Shown here piece by piece: positions 1 to 7,661 of a stretch of DNA of 64,000 bases; the first letter of the stretch is position 1, and each line of letters begins with the position of its first letter. The notes below the pieces were generated by a model. The model was not told the DNA's origin. It worked only from the letters and a program-made list of their open reading frames with translations, and did no database searches. This DNA is from Myroides odoratimimus (GTDB lineage Bacteria > Bacteroidota > Bacteroidia > Flavobacteriales > Flavobacteriaceae): contig NZ_JACAKB010000003.1 of NCBI RefSeq assembly GCF_030326305.1, forward strand, positions 124,163 through 188,162, given 5' to 3'. Made by a program: the position numbers and the translations under genes.

Positions 1-1
1 T

Positions 2-74
<73 letters not shown>

Positions 75-77
75 CTA

Positions 78-111
78 TAAAAAAGCCCTAACATTTGTTA
101 GGGCTTTTTTT
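78..111. terminator. bidirectional terminator between tRNA-Gly and pepE
   Basis: The stem AGCCCTAAC/GTTAGGGCT has a four-base loop and is flanked by an A-run on the left and a T-run on the right. It can therefore end both the rightward tRNA transcript and the leftward pepE transcript. Confidence 0.85.
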
Positions 112-113
112 GT

Positions 114-821
114 TTAGTTAAGATGGCTTAAGTCTGTATTAGTCTTTACTTCATAAGCGTCTTTATTTTGTTCAAATATTCTAGCATCTAATTCACCTTT
201 TAGCGTGATTTGATCTCCTTTTACTTCTAGCCAACTACCTTCTCTAAGTCCTACTACAGGTTGTGTGTTAAAAGCGTGGAACTCATTGATACGTGTTTCT
301 CTAGTTTCTCCCATGTGGGTAGAGCCTTCGATAGGATCTAGATAATGAGGGTTTAAATTAAATGGAACAAAACCAAATGTCTTAAATGAAGGAGGGTACA
401 CGATAGGCATATCATTAGTCGTTTCCATTGTTAGTCCACAGATATTACTTCCTGCACTACATCCTAGATATGGAGTCCCGTTATTTACAGCATCTATAAC
501 AGTATTTAGAATATTATTCTTATATAGTTGTTGTACTAATAAGAAGGTATTTCCTCCTCCTGTGAAGATCGCTTCTGCTTGTTGTACTGCTTCTATAGGA
601 TTTGGATACTCATGTATTCCTTTGACCTCAATATTGATAGTGGCAAAAGCACCTTTTACTTTTTCTGTATATTGGTCATGTGTGATTCCTCCTGGACGAG
701 CATAAGGGATAAACAATAGTGTCGATATGTTCTTAAAATGCTCTTTTAAAGTCGGTAATAAGTACTCTAGATAAGTTCCATTATATATGGTAGAAGTACT
801 CGCAATAATTAGATTTTTCAT
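114..821 (-). CDS. pepE: Dipeptidase E (alpha-aspartyl dipeptidase, peptidase family S51)
   Basis: A cytoplasmic serine peptidase of family S51, known in Salmonella to cleave dipeptides with N-terminal aspartate. The protein is 235 residues, close to the family norm. The nucleophile motif GCSAGSN places the serine at residue 122. Asp137 and His159 follow at the same spacing as the Ser-Asp-His triad of Salmonella PepE, and a glycine-rich GGGNTFL motif lies at 88-94. I chose the start at 821 because homology begins at MKNLIIAS. The open frame reaches 21 codons further upstream to 884, but that stretch runs into the inverted repeat shared with the divergent gene. It is monocistronic and converges on the tRNA-Gly terminator. 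Confidence 0.93.
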   Translation of the reverse strand: MKNLIIASTSTIYNGTYLEYLLPTLKEHFKNISTLLFIPYARPGGITHDQYTEKVKGAFATINIEVKGIHEYPNPIEAVQQAEAIFTGGGNTFLLVQQLYKNNILNTVIDAVNNGTPYLGCSAGSNICGLTMETTNDMPIVYPPSFKTFGFVPFNLNPHYLDPIEGSTHMGETRETRINEFHAFNTQPVVGLREGSWLEVKGDQITLKGELDARIFEQNKDAYEVKTNTDLSHLN

Positions 822-860
822 GTGGATAAATAATTTTTGTAAAAATAAGTCGTTTAAATA

Positions 861-890
861 GAACATTTGCTTTTTCACCTGCAAATGTTC
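861..890. promoter_or_regulatory. perfect 10-bp inverted repeat in a divergent intergenic region (operator candidate)
   Basis: GAACATTTGC at 861-870 and GCAAATGTTC at 881-890 are exact reverse complements separated by ten bases. They lie between the divergent starts of pepE (821, minus) and the first paralogue (912, plus). No T-run follows, so a terminator is unlikely; a regulator site is the simplest reading. The regulator is unknown. Confidence 0.5.
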
Positions 891-911
891 ACCTAACTAA
901 AAAACACTATC

Positions 912-1664
912 ATGAACCATGCTCAATACGCCCTGAGTATAATCCTGCTTTTGATAGGCAGTATTTGTTTTGCTCAGGACTCCCCATCCGTTCTTAATGG
1001 AAAGATTGTGACTAGAGACGGCATATTTGAAGGTATAGTTATTTTAAATACTTCAAAAGAGATTTCTGTACTATCTGATAACAAAGGGTATTTCTCTATC
1101 CGTAGTCATATTAATGATACAATAAGATTTATCAGTCCTAATCATACAGAATATCAATATGTAGTCAACGAATTTGATATCAAGCGCAGCCCTGTGCTAT
1201 TTCCTCTAGAACCTCTATACAGTATCAATAGACTTGACGAGATTGTCATCACGAAGATAGATAGTGATGCACTAGGCTTTACGGATAAGTATACGAGAAG
1301 GTATACTCCTGCAGAACGCAAACTTAGAACTGCTAAAACGGGTGGAGGAATGATCCCAATAGACCCCTTTATTAATATGCTGTCAGGGAGAATGAGTATG
1401 CTCAAGAAAAACTTAGCTTATGAGAAGACAGACCACAGAGTAGAGAAACTATTGGAGACAATTACGAATGAGCGATTAGTAGATTATTATCAGATACCTG
1501 TAGATTATGTAGAAGGATTTGCGTATTATGCAGTAACAAAAGAAGGAATCAAAGATTTGCTCAATGCCAAGATAGTTGATCTAAATGAGTTAGAAAGAGA
1601 TCTAACGCCTGTGGTGTTTGAGTTTTTAGAAATGATTAAAAATAAAAAAGGAGAAGAAATATAA
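912..1664 (+). CDS. Secreted protein with carboxypeptidase-regulatory-like N-terminal domain, paralogue 1 of 4
   Basis: Function unknown. Residues 1-21 form a signal peptide ending in CFAQ. Residues 28-115 resemble the beta-sandwich CarboxypepD_reg-like domain (NGKIVTRDG, a D-N-K-G-Y-F-S turn, then NDTIRFIS), ending in LDEIVITKI. The rest is a helical region particular to this family, with the conserved blocks YTPAERKLRTA, NMLSGRMSMLKK, DYVEGFAYYAV and a final FEFLEMIK. It is the first of four consecutive genes of similar size and domain order at 912, 1748, 2748 and 3662. The protein is probably periplasmic or surface-exposed. It lacks the barrel of a TonB receptor, although the N-terminal domain is the type found at the front of SusC proteins. 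Confidence 0.8.
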   Translation: MNHAQYALSIILLLIGSICFAQDSPSVLNGKIVTRDGIFEGIVILNTSKEISVLSDNKGYFSIRSHINDTIRFISPNHTEYQYVVNEFDIKRSPVLFPLEPLYSINRLDEIVITKIDSDALGFTDKYTRRYTPAERKLRTAKTGGGMIPIDPFINMLSGRMSMLKKNLAYEKTDHRVEKLLETITNERLVDYYQIPVDYVEGFAYYAVTKEGIKDLLNAKIVDLNELERDLTPVVFEFLEMIKNKKGEEI

Positions 1665-1747
1665 TATGTGTACTAGATCATATTTAGTATAACATAAATA
1701 AGGCTGTAAAGGCAGAATATTATCTTCCGATAAATAGAAGTATTGTA

Positions 1748-2485
1748 ATGAATGTAATTCAGAGGTTATTGACTTTATTGCTATTGCTAGCAGGGGTAGG
1801 ACATGCTTGGGCTCAAGAACAAGGTGGGCAGATAAGTGGTAAGCTAGTCACTCGTGGAGGAGAGTTAGATGGGACTGTAGTCACTAATATCAATAGGAAC
1901 AAAACAACATTAGCGGATAAGAAAGGTTATTTTGAGATATATGGAGAACCACGAGATACTATACGTTTTAGTAGTGTGCATCACATAGAATATACTTATA
2001 TCGTAGTAGAAGGGGATGCTAAAAGAGGTGTTCTCTTATTTCCTTTAGAACCCTTACCTGATTTAAGTACGAGATTAAACGAGATTCTGATCACTAAGAT
2101 AGATGCTGGAGCGCTGGGATTTACGAATAAGTATACTAAGAGATATACCCCTGCAGAACGAAAGCTCAGGACTGCTACCACAGGAATATTAGATCCACTA
2201 GTGAACTTGTTATCAGGTAGAACAGCTATGCTTAAGAAGAATCTAGCGTATGAGAGAGAAGGTTTTAGGGTCAACAAGTTATTAAGTGTAATAGACGAAG
2301 AAAGATTAGTCAATTATTATAAGATACCACCTGATTATGTAGAGAGCTTCGCGTACTATGCTGTGTCTAGAGAAGAGATAAAAGATATCGTGAATGCTAC
2401 TGTGATAGACACAAAGTTCTTAGAAAGAATGATAGCACCGGTGGTGTTAGACTTTTTAGAAATGATCAAAACGAAGACAGAATAA
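1748..2485 (+). CDS. Secreted protein with carboxypeptidase-regulatory-like N-terminal domain, paralogue 2 of 4
   Basis: The closest relative of paralogue 1. A signal peptide (residues 1-22, ending HAWAQ) is followed by the regulatory-like domain with SGKLVTRGG, DKKGYFEIYG and RDTIRFSS, then LNEILITKIDAGALGFTNKY. The C-terminal blocks YTPAERKLRTATTG, NLLSGRTAMLKKNLAYE, DYVESFAYYAVS and VLDFLEMIK match paralogue 1 nearly word for word. It starts 83 bases after paralogue 1, so the two may be co-transcribed; a hairpin with a T-run follows at 2548-2575. No enzymatic motif was recognised. A cell-surface or periplasmic binding role is conceivable but not shown. Confidence 0.8.
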   Translation: MNVIQRLLTLLLLLAGVGHAWAQEQGGQISGKLVTRGGELDGTVVTNINRNKTTLADKKGYFEIYGEPRDTIRFSSVHHIEYTYIVVEGDAKRGVLLFPLEPLPDLSTRLNEILITKIDAGALGFTNKYTKRYTPAERKLRTATTGILDPLVNLLSGRTAMLKKNLAYEREGFRVNKLLSVIDEERLVNYYKIPPDYVESFAYYAVSREEIKDIVNATVIDTKFLERMIAPVVLDFLEMIKTKTE

Positions 2486-2547
2486 TCTATTATAGCTTCC
2501 TTATACTTCTTAGCAGTCTTGTAATAATTACTTGTTCTAGAAGAACA

Positions 2548-2575
2548 GAAGAGGAGTAGCTTCTCTTCTTTTTTT
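2548..2575 (+). terminator. probable terminator after paralogue 2
   Basis: GAAGAG (2548-2553) and CTCTTC (2563-2568) form a short stem followed by seven or more T. The stem is weak, so confidence is moderate. The remainder of the 262-base gap up to 2748 shows no other feature. Confidence 0.5.
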
Positions 2576-2747
2576 ACCTCTGAGTTATAAGAGATTTAAG
2601 TAGATCGGGGTGAGATTGAGGTGATAGAGGTAGATGGTTAGTGGTTAGATGGAAGTTTTATCGAATACTTATTTTGAGTTTTAAGCATGTTAGTAGGGCA
2701 GATCAATGCTTTGCTTGCTTAAGAGTGAACACTTTATAAACTAGTAT

Positions 2748-3491
2748 ATGAAGAATATGAAATACATTGCCATTATAATAGCTCTTCTTTTGGTAGAACT
2801 TGTATTCGCTCAAGAAGGTTTAAAAACATTGAATGGAAAAATTCTTTTTAGAGATGGAGATAGAGACGAAGTACTAGTCATTAATACTTCGAAAGGGGTT
2901 TCTGAGTTCTCTGATGATAAAGGGTACTTTAGTGTGAAAGGGGAAGTGAATGATACGTTGAGATTCGTAAGTTTATCATATCTATTACACGTCTATGTAA
3001 TTAATGAAGTAGATCTAAACAGAGACCTTGTTCTGTTTTCGTTAGAAAGAAATACTACAGGAGAGGTATTGGACGAAATAGTTGTTACGAAAAAGAATAA
3101 GTCTCCATATCCTAAATATACTTATAAGTCTAAAGGGCCTAGTCCTATGGAACAACAGCTAGCTTATGCTACCTCTGGCCTTATCGCGCCTTTAATCAAT
3201 ATGCTCAACGGAAGGACTAAGATGCTTAAAAAAGCACTGGTCTATGAGCGAGCGGGGTTTAGAGCAGATAAGTTTTTAGACCATGTAAGTGATGAGCTAT
3301 TGGTAGATAAATATCACATACCTTATGACTATGTAGAGAGTTTTGCTCTTTATGCTGTGAATGATGAGAAGGTAAAGGAAGCGCTCGAGGTAACGCCTGT
3401 AGATACTACTTATTTAGAAACGGTGATTGCTCCTGTAGCAGTCGACTTCTTAGAAGTGATTAAGGATAGACCTTTTAAAGAACTGGAATAG
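2748..3491 (+). CDS. Secreted protein with carboxypeptidase-regulatory-like N-terminal domain, paralogue 3 of 4
   Basis: Same architecture as its neighbours: signal peptide (residues 1-21, ending VFAQ), regulatory-like domain with LNGKILFRDG, DDKGYFSVKG and NDTLRFVS, then LDEIVVTKK. The middle is more diverged: the APAERK-type block reads SPMEQQLAYATSG, while NMLNGRTKMLKKALVYE and DYVESFALYAV are well kept. This divergence suggests an older duplication than the paralogue 1/2 split. The start at 2748 has a second Met three codons later, which is an acceptable alternative. Function is unknown. Confidence 0.78.
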   Translation: MKNMKYIAIIIALLLVELVFAQEGLKTLNGKILFRDGDRDEVLVINTSKGVSEFSDDKGYFSVKGEVNDTLRFVSLSYLLHVYVINEVDLNRDLVLFSLERNTTGEVLDEIVVTKKNKSPYPKYTYKSKGPSPMEQQLAYATSGLIAPLINMLNGRTKMLKKALVYERAGFRADKFLDHVSDELLVDKYHIPYDYVESFALYAVNDEKVKEALEVTPVDTTYLETVIAPVAVDFLEVIKDRPFKELE

Positions 3492-3661
3492 ATTGATTAG
3501 AAGCGCAAGGATTTTATGGGTATTATTCAATATGTGAGTGATATTAGTAGTCAGTATAAAAGCTATAGATAGGTTAGGGAAGACTATATTTAACATAAGT
3601 TTGCGAGGGGAAAATTTGTGTATCCTATAGAATGGAATATTTTTACAATTATAATTAAGGA

Positions 3662-4423
3662 ATGATGAGAATATTTGTAGCCTTTCTATTAATATTGAAC
3701 TTTTCTGTTGTTTTTGCACAAGAAAGAAAGATGGTAGATGGTAAGATTGTATCTAGAACGAAGAGATTAGATGGGGTATACGTAGCGAATATTAATACAG
3801 GAGAGTCTACTATGACTGCTCCTGGAGGATATTTTAAACTAAAGGCACAGGAGAATGATACGATTATGTTTTCAGGGCCATTTTTTTTAGGATATAGACA
3901 TCAGTTAGACGATATAGATATAAAAAGAGATATTATTTTAATACCACTAGAGCCTAATTCACTCTATTATGAGTTAGACGAAATAGTAATCACGAAGATT
4001 ACTTCAGAATCACTAGGACTGATACCTAAAGGGACCAAGATACGTACTCCTGCTGAGCGTAAGTTATATACTGCCACTACTGGTAGTGGACTTATCTCTG
4101 TAGATGCGATAGTGAATATGATCTCTGGACGTACTAAGATGCTGAAGAAAGCATTAGCTTATGAAAAACAAGAAGGACGAAAAGATAAGTTCTTAATGTA
4201 TATTAGCCCAGAGAAGTTAACGAAGGATTATAGTATACCTAAAGATTATGTCTACGGGTTTGCCTACTATGTAGCTACAGATGAGCTAATGACCTCTATT
4301 CTGAATACAAATATAGTAGACGAAAAGAAAGTCGCTAGTAGAGCAGGAGAATTAGCACTAGAGTTTATAGAGCTGATACATGAGAAATTGAATCTAGAAG
4401 TGAAGCAGACTAAAATAGAATAG
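3662..4423 (+). CDS. Secreted protein with carboxypeptidase-regulatory-like N-terminal domain, paralogue 4 of 4
   Basis: The last member of the tandem family. A short signal peptide (residues 1-19, ending VFAQ) precedes the domain with VDGKIVSRTK, PGGYFKLKAQ and NDTIMFSG, then LDEIVITKITSESLGL. The C-terminal half has TPAERKLYTATTG, NMISGRTKMLKKALAYEK and DYVYGFAYYVAT, and ends with a charged tail. The 170-base upstream gap contains no obvious terminator and no clear -7 element. Four copies side by side point to dosage or diversification of a surface or periplasmic function, but none of the residues suggests a specific activity. Confidence 0.78.
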   Translation: MMRIFVAFLLILNFSVVFAQERKMVDGKIVSRTKRLDGVYVANINTGESTMTAPGGYFKLKAQENDTIMFSGPFFLGYRHQLDDIDIKRDIILIPLEPNSLYYELDEIVITKITSESLGLIPKGTKIRTPAERKLYTATTGSGLISVDAIVNMISGRTKMLKKALAYEKQEGRKDKFLMYISPEKLTKDYSIPKDYVYGFAYYVATDELMTSILNTNIVDEKKVASRAGELALEFIELIHEKLNLEVKQTKIE

Positions 4424-4473
4424 TTTAACAAATGGTTTTAGATAAAATCTATGTGAGAATTTAATAAACTTCG

Positions 4474-4481
4474 TAGATTTG
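4474..4481 (+). promoter_or_regulatory. -7 promoter element of tatA
   Basis: TAGATTTG fits the Bacteroidota -7 consensus TAnnTTTG and lies 29 bases upstream of the tatA start. Confidence 0.6.
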
Positions 4482-4510
4482 TAATCTTATAAATAGAAAA
4501 ACGAATATTT

Positions 4511-4810
4511 ATGTTTGGAATCGGAGGGGGTGAAATATTTTTCATCATTATAATAATCTTAATGTTGTTTGGTTCTGATAAGGTTCCGGAGATGGCACGT
4601 ACCTTTGGTAAGTTTATGGCTCAGTTAAAGAATGCAACAAACGATATCAAACACGAAATCAATAAGAGTGCAGAAGAATCTGGTATTAAAAAAGAGATAA
4701 CAGAGACTTTCGATATAGATATTAATCCTATGAAGGATATTCAGAATGAAGTAGAGAAGCAAAAAGAGGATATTGAGAATATTACAGGGCCGATAAAAAG
4801 ACAACTTTAA
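4511..4810 (+). CDS. tatA: Sec-independent protein translocase TatA/TatB-family subunit
   Basis: A pore-forming or TatB-like subunit of the twin-arginine translocation system in the inner membrane. The protein is 99 residues. A short N-terminal periplasmic stretch (MFGIGGGEI) is followed by one membrane helix (8-20), the hinge FGSDKVPEMART, and an amphipathic helix (GKFMAQLKNATNDIKHEI). A charged tail completes it. This is the classic TatA layout. TatC is not in this window. The stop codon overlaps the next start by one base (TAATG), so translation is probably coupled to the PAP2 gene. Confidence 0.9.
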   Translation: MFGIGGGEIFFIIIIILMLFGSDKVPEMARTFGKFMAQLKNATNDIKHEINKSAEESGIKKEITETFDIDINPMKDIQNEVEKQKEDIENITGPIKRQL

Positions 4811-5373
4811 TGTTAGAAACAATTGTACAGTGGGATAAGGAACTAATGCTGTTCTTAAACAATTTAGGGACTCCTACATTTGACCCATTCTGGTTATTTA
4901 TCACGAAGCAGCTTAACTGGCTTCCGTTTTATCTCTTATTACTTTATCTAGTATATAAGAAGGTGTCTCTAAAGACACTAGGTATTATCCTACTGTTCAT
5001 AGCAGGACTTATCGCCTTTACAGACCAGTTTACTAATCTAGTCAAAAGTGCGGTAGCTCGTCCTAGACCGTGTAATACAGAGGATATCAGAGCTATGCTT
5101 AGAGTAGTGAAGTGTAGTAGCTCACTGAGTTTCTTCTCAGGACATGCTTCTAACTCTACTGCGACGATGCTGTTCTTATTCTTAATATTGAGAAGATATT
5201 ATAAGTACGCGTTTTTGGTATTTATATTCCCACTCGTATTTGCATATAGTAGAATCTACTTGTCATTGCATTTCCCTACAGACATTTTCGTAGGAATGTG
5301 TGCAGGACTTACCACAGGAACATTATTCTACCAAGGATTTAAATGGGTAGAAAAGAAATATAAGTTAGTATAA
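4810..5373 (+). CDS. PAP2-family membrane phosphatase
   Basis: A membrane phosphatase of the type-2 phosphatidic acid phosphatase superfamily. Members dephosphorylate lipid phosphates such as undecaprenyl pyrophosphate or phosphatidylglycerol phosphate; the substrate here is not known. All three superfamily motifs are visible in the 187 residues: K79-x6-R86-P87, S110-G111-H112, and S147-R148-x5-H154-x3-D158. About five hydrophobic helices surround them. The gene overlaps tatA by one base. A fully palindromic terminator follows. Confidence 0.9.
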   Translation: MLETIVQWDKELMLFLNNLGTPTFDPFWLFITKQLNWLPFYLLLLYLVYKKVSLKTLGIILLFIAGLIAFTDQFTNLVKSAVARPRPCNTEDIRAMLRVVKCSSSLSFFSGHASNSTATMLFLFLILRRYYKYAFLVFIFPLVFAYSRIYLSLHFPTDIFVGMCAGLTTGTLFYQGFKWVEKKYKLV

Positions 5374-5381
5374 CTAACATT

Positions 5382-5419
5382 AAAAAAAGGCTTAGAATCT
5401 AGATTCTAAGCCTTTTTTA
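5382..5419. terminator. bidirectional terminator between PAP2 gene and O-methyltransferase
   Basis: The sequence is an exact palindrome centred on 5400/5401, with twelve paired G/C/A/T positions (GGCTTAGAATCT and its complement), an A-run before and a T-run after. It serves both converging genes. Confidence 0.88.
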
Positions 5420-6061
5420 TTATCGTACTCTAGATACTGTAAGTCCATCTCTTATCGGTAATAATATAGTCTCTACACGAGGATCGTCTTTTAGTAACTT
5501 ATTGTACTGATCGATCTCTATAGTAGCTCTATCATTCCATTTAATATCTTCTACTACCTTCCCAGACCATAGAACATTGTCAGATAGGATGATCCCGCCC
5601 TTATTCATCTTCTCGATGATTAGGTGAAAGTAGTTTGTGTAATTCTTTTTATCTGCATCTAGAAACACTAGGTCAAACTTCTTATCTAAAGTAGGGATGA
5701 TGTCTAATGCACTACCTAAGTGCTGGGTGATCTGATGCCCATAGTCAGACATATCGAAGTATTTTCGTTGAAAGTCTACTAACTCTTCATTTACATCTAT
5801 CGTATCGATAGTACCATCAGCTCTCAGTCCTTCTGCTAGTGATAGTGTAGCATATCCAGTGAATGTACCTACCTCTAATATATGCTGAGGGTTAACTAGC
5901 TTAGAGATCATACTCAAAAAACGACCTTGGAAGTGACCACTTAGCATTCTAGGCTGTAGTACTTTTTGATACGTTTCTTTATCTAGTTTGGCTAATAACT
6001 CAGGTTCATCTTCTGAGTGTCTTGCCGCATAATCTTCTAACTCTGGTGATATAAAATGCAT
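5420..6061 (-). CDS. SAM-dependent O-methyltransferase (cation-dependent, COMT-like family 3)
   Basis: Transfers a methyl group from S-adenosylmethionine to a hydroxyl, usually of a catechol-like small molecule; the substrate is unknown. The 213 residues have the Rossmann glycine motif EVGTFTGYATL at 63-73, an acidic ribose-binding residue in TIDVNEE (87-93), and the metal ligands Asp135 (FLDADKKNY) plus Asp161-Asn162 (LSDNVLW). This is the pattern of bacterial caffeoyl-CoA-type enzymes. It is monocistronic with a -7 promoter element at 6091-6098. Confidence is high for the family and low for the substrate. Confidence 0.9.
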   Translation of the reverse strand: MHFISPELEDYAARHSEDEPELLAKLDKETYQKVLQPRMLSGHFQGRFLSMISKLVNPQHILEVGTFTGYATLSLAEGLRADGTIDTIDVNEELVDFQRKYFDMSDYGHQITQHLGSALDIIPTLDKKFDLVFLDADKKNYTNYFHLIIEKMNKGGIILSDNVLWSGKVVEDIKWNDRATIEIDQYNKLLKDDPRVETILLPIRDGLTVSRVR

Positions 6062-6090
6062 AATCGAAATTCAAGTAATAATTAAAGGCA

Positions 6091-6098
6091 CAAATATA
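6091..6098 (-). promoter_or_regulatory. -7 promoter element of the O-methyltransferase gene
   Basis: Read on the minus strand the bases are TATATTTG, a full match to TAnnTTTG, 30 bases before the start codon. Confidence 0.6.
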
Positions 6099-6202
6099 AT
6101 CTTAGATTGTACGCTGACCAAATACTCCTGTAGATTTATGATTATTAGTCTATTTAGAGTTTGTTTAGACTATAAATAGCGATATATATTACAGTTCTAC
6201 TG

Positions 6203-6303
6203 TATAGATAGTTCGGGTAGAGAATCAGTACAGTTCGCAAAAGCACTTCTTAACCCTTGTATTTACAAGGTATTTCCGAACACTATCCGAATGCTATCTA
6301 TAT
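6203..6303. repeat. imperfect inverted repeat, diverged relative of the 11-bp repeat module
   Basis: The 439-base gap 6062-6500 holds a large imperfect inverted repeat. TATAGATAG-T-TTCGG-G-TAG near 6203 pairs with the complement of CTATCCGAATGCTATCTATA near 6284. The right arm contains 11-base units TTCCGAACACT and ATCCGAATGCT, similar to the ATGCGATCACT units at 21419 and 45843. Between the arms is the palindrome CCTTGTATTTACAAGG (6255-6270), also found at 21494-21509 with one base changed. No gene was found in the gap. Confidence 0.55.
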
Positions 6304-6500
6304 TATTAAATATGAAGTGTTGATATAGAGAGTATTATCCTATTACTGTAACTTCATAATAGGTCAAAAAGGGAATTAATAGTCAATTACTCCAAATTGA
6401 GTCATCGTGATGTAATCATATTAAAAGGAGTTATTAAAAATAACTGTCAAAGAAGTGATTTATTTTTCTAAATTTATAGGAACCAATTATTTAAACTATT

Positions 6501-7658
6501 ATGAAGGTATTAAAGAAAGTTCTGAAGTGGCTAGTGATTCTGATAGCACTAGTAGTGGCACTGATGTATATATTTAAAGTAGATTACCTCTTTACGGCGG
6601 TGCGTACGATATACTTTAATGGATATAAGACAGCGTTCTTAGATGATTATAAATATTTCCCGACTAGAGAGATTAAGAATGATGTAGGGCAGCCGTGGGC
6701 ATTCACGAAGGATTATAATACCATAAAAGCAAGTGATAATTTAGAGAATACCCATAAGGAACTTGAGTCTATAGCTTATTTAGTCATAAAGAATGATAGT
6801 ATCTTCTACGAGGCTTATTATGACGGGTATGGAAAGGACTCTTATACCAACTCATTCTCGATGGCTAAGAGTATCGTATCTGCTGCCTTAGGTAAAGCAT
6901 TACAGAGGGGAGAGATCAAGAGCCTTGATCAGAAGGTAATAGAATTCTTGCCAGAGTTAAAAGGAAAGTATAAAGACGAAGTAACTGTAGGAGATCTGTC
7001 TTCTATGGCATCAGGATTAGATTGGGATGAGGCATATTACAGTCCGTTCTCAGTGGTGACGAGAGCTTATTTTGATAAAGATCTAAGAAGTGTAATGCTA
7101 GATCTAGAGATAAAAGATAAGCCGGGGCAAGAGTTTATTTATAAAAGTGGAGATACAGAGCTATTGACGATGGTGTTAGAGAAAGCTACTGGTAAGTATA
7201 TGACTGATTATGTGTCAGAACATTTCTGGAAGCCTATGGGAGCAGAGAATCCAGCGTTATGGCAGATAGACCATGAAGGGGATGGGGTAGAGAAGTCATA
7301 CTGTTGTTTTACGAGTAATGCGCGTGATTTTGCTAGATTTGGTAAGTTGTATAAAGACGAGGGGCTGTGGAATGGTGAACAGATATTAGACAGCACATTT
7401 ATTAAAAAGTCAGTTACCCCGCGTTTTAAAGATGCGCCTGAGTATGGCTATGGCTGGTGGTTAGTGAATCACAAGGGACAAGATTTCTTCTATATGCGAG
7501 GTCATTTAGGACAGTTCGTGATCGTGTCACCTAAGGATAATGTGATTATCGTACGTCTAGGACACTTAAAGGGATTACAGACAGAGGAAGATCCTCATAG
7601 TAACGATCTATATACTTACATCGATGAGGCCTATAATATGTTGAACCAAAGGAAATAA
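6501..7658 (+). CDS. Serine hydrolase of the beta-lactamase / class C penicillin-binding protein family
   Basis: A beta-lactamase-fold serine hydrolase, anchored by an N-terminal membrane helix (residues 9-26) with the catalytic domain outside the cytoplasm. The nucleophile motif S120-M-A-K123 is followed by a YKSGD block that stands at the Tyr-x-Asn position and an HLGQ block near the C-terminus that stands at the KTG/HxG position. The family includes esterases, D-amino acid peptidases and amide hydrolases, so true beta-lactamase activity should not be assumed. The 385-residue length fits. The stop is four bases before the next start, suggesting co-transcription with the exonuclease gene. 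A weak -7-like TAAATTTA lies upstream. Confidence 0.85.
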   Translation: MKVLKKVLKWLVILIALVVALMYIFKVDYLFTAVRTIYFNGYKTAFLDDYKYFPTREIKNDVGQPWAFTKDYNTIKASDNLENTHKELESIAYLVIKNDSIFYEAYYDGYGKDSYTNSFSMAKSIVSAALGKALQRGEIKSLDQKVIEFLPELKGKYKDEVTVGDLSSMASGLDWDEAYYSPFSVVTRAYFDKDLRSVMLDLEIKDKPGQEFIYKSGDTELLTMVLEKATGKYMTDYVSEHFWKPMGAENPALWQIDHEGDGVEKSYCCFTSNARDFARFGKLYKDEGLWNGEQILDSTFIKKSVTPRFKDAPEYGYGWWLVNHKGQDFFYMRGHLGQFVIVSPKDNVIIVRLGHLKGLQTEEDPHSNDLYTYIDEAYNMLNQRK

Positions 7659-7661
7659 GAT

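Noticed and set aside
822-884. N-terminal extension of pepE by 21 codons
   Set aside because: Homology to peptidase E begins at the ATG at 821, and the extension overlaps the divergent regulatory palindrome.
6501-7658. Antibiotic-resistance beta-lactamase
   Set aside because: The S-x-x-K fold is shared by many esterases and peptidases. An N-terminal membrane anchor and non-lactamase second and third motifs argue against a resistance enzyme.
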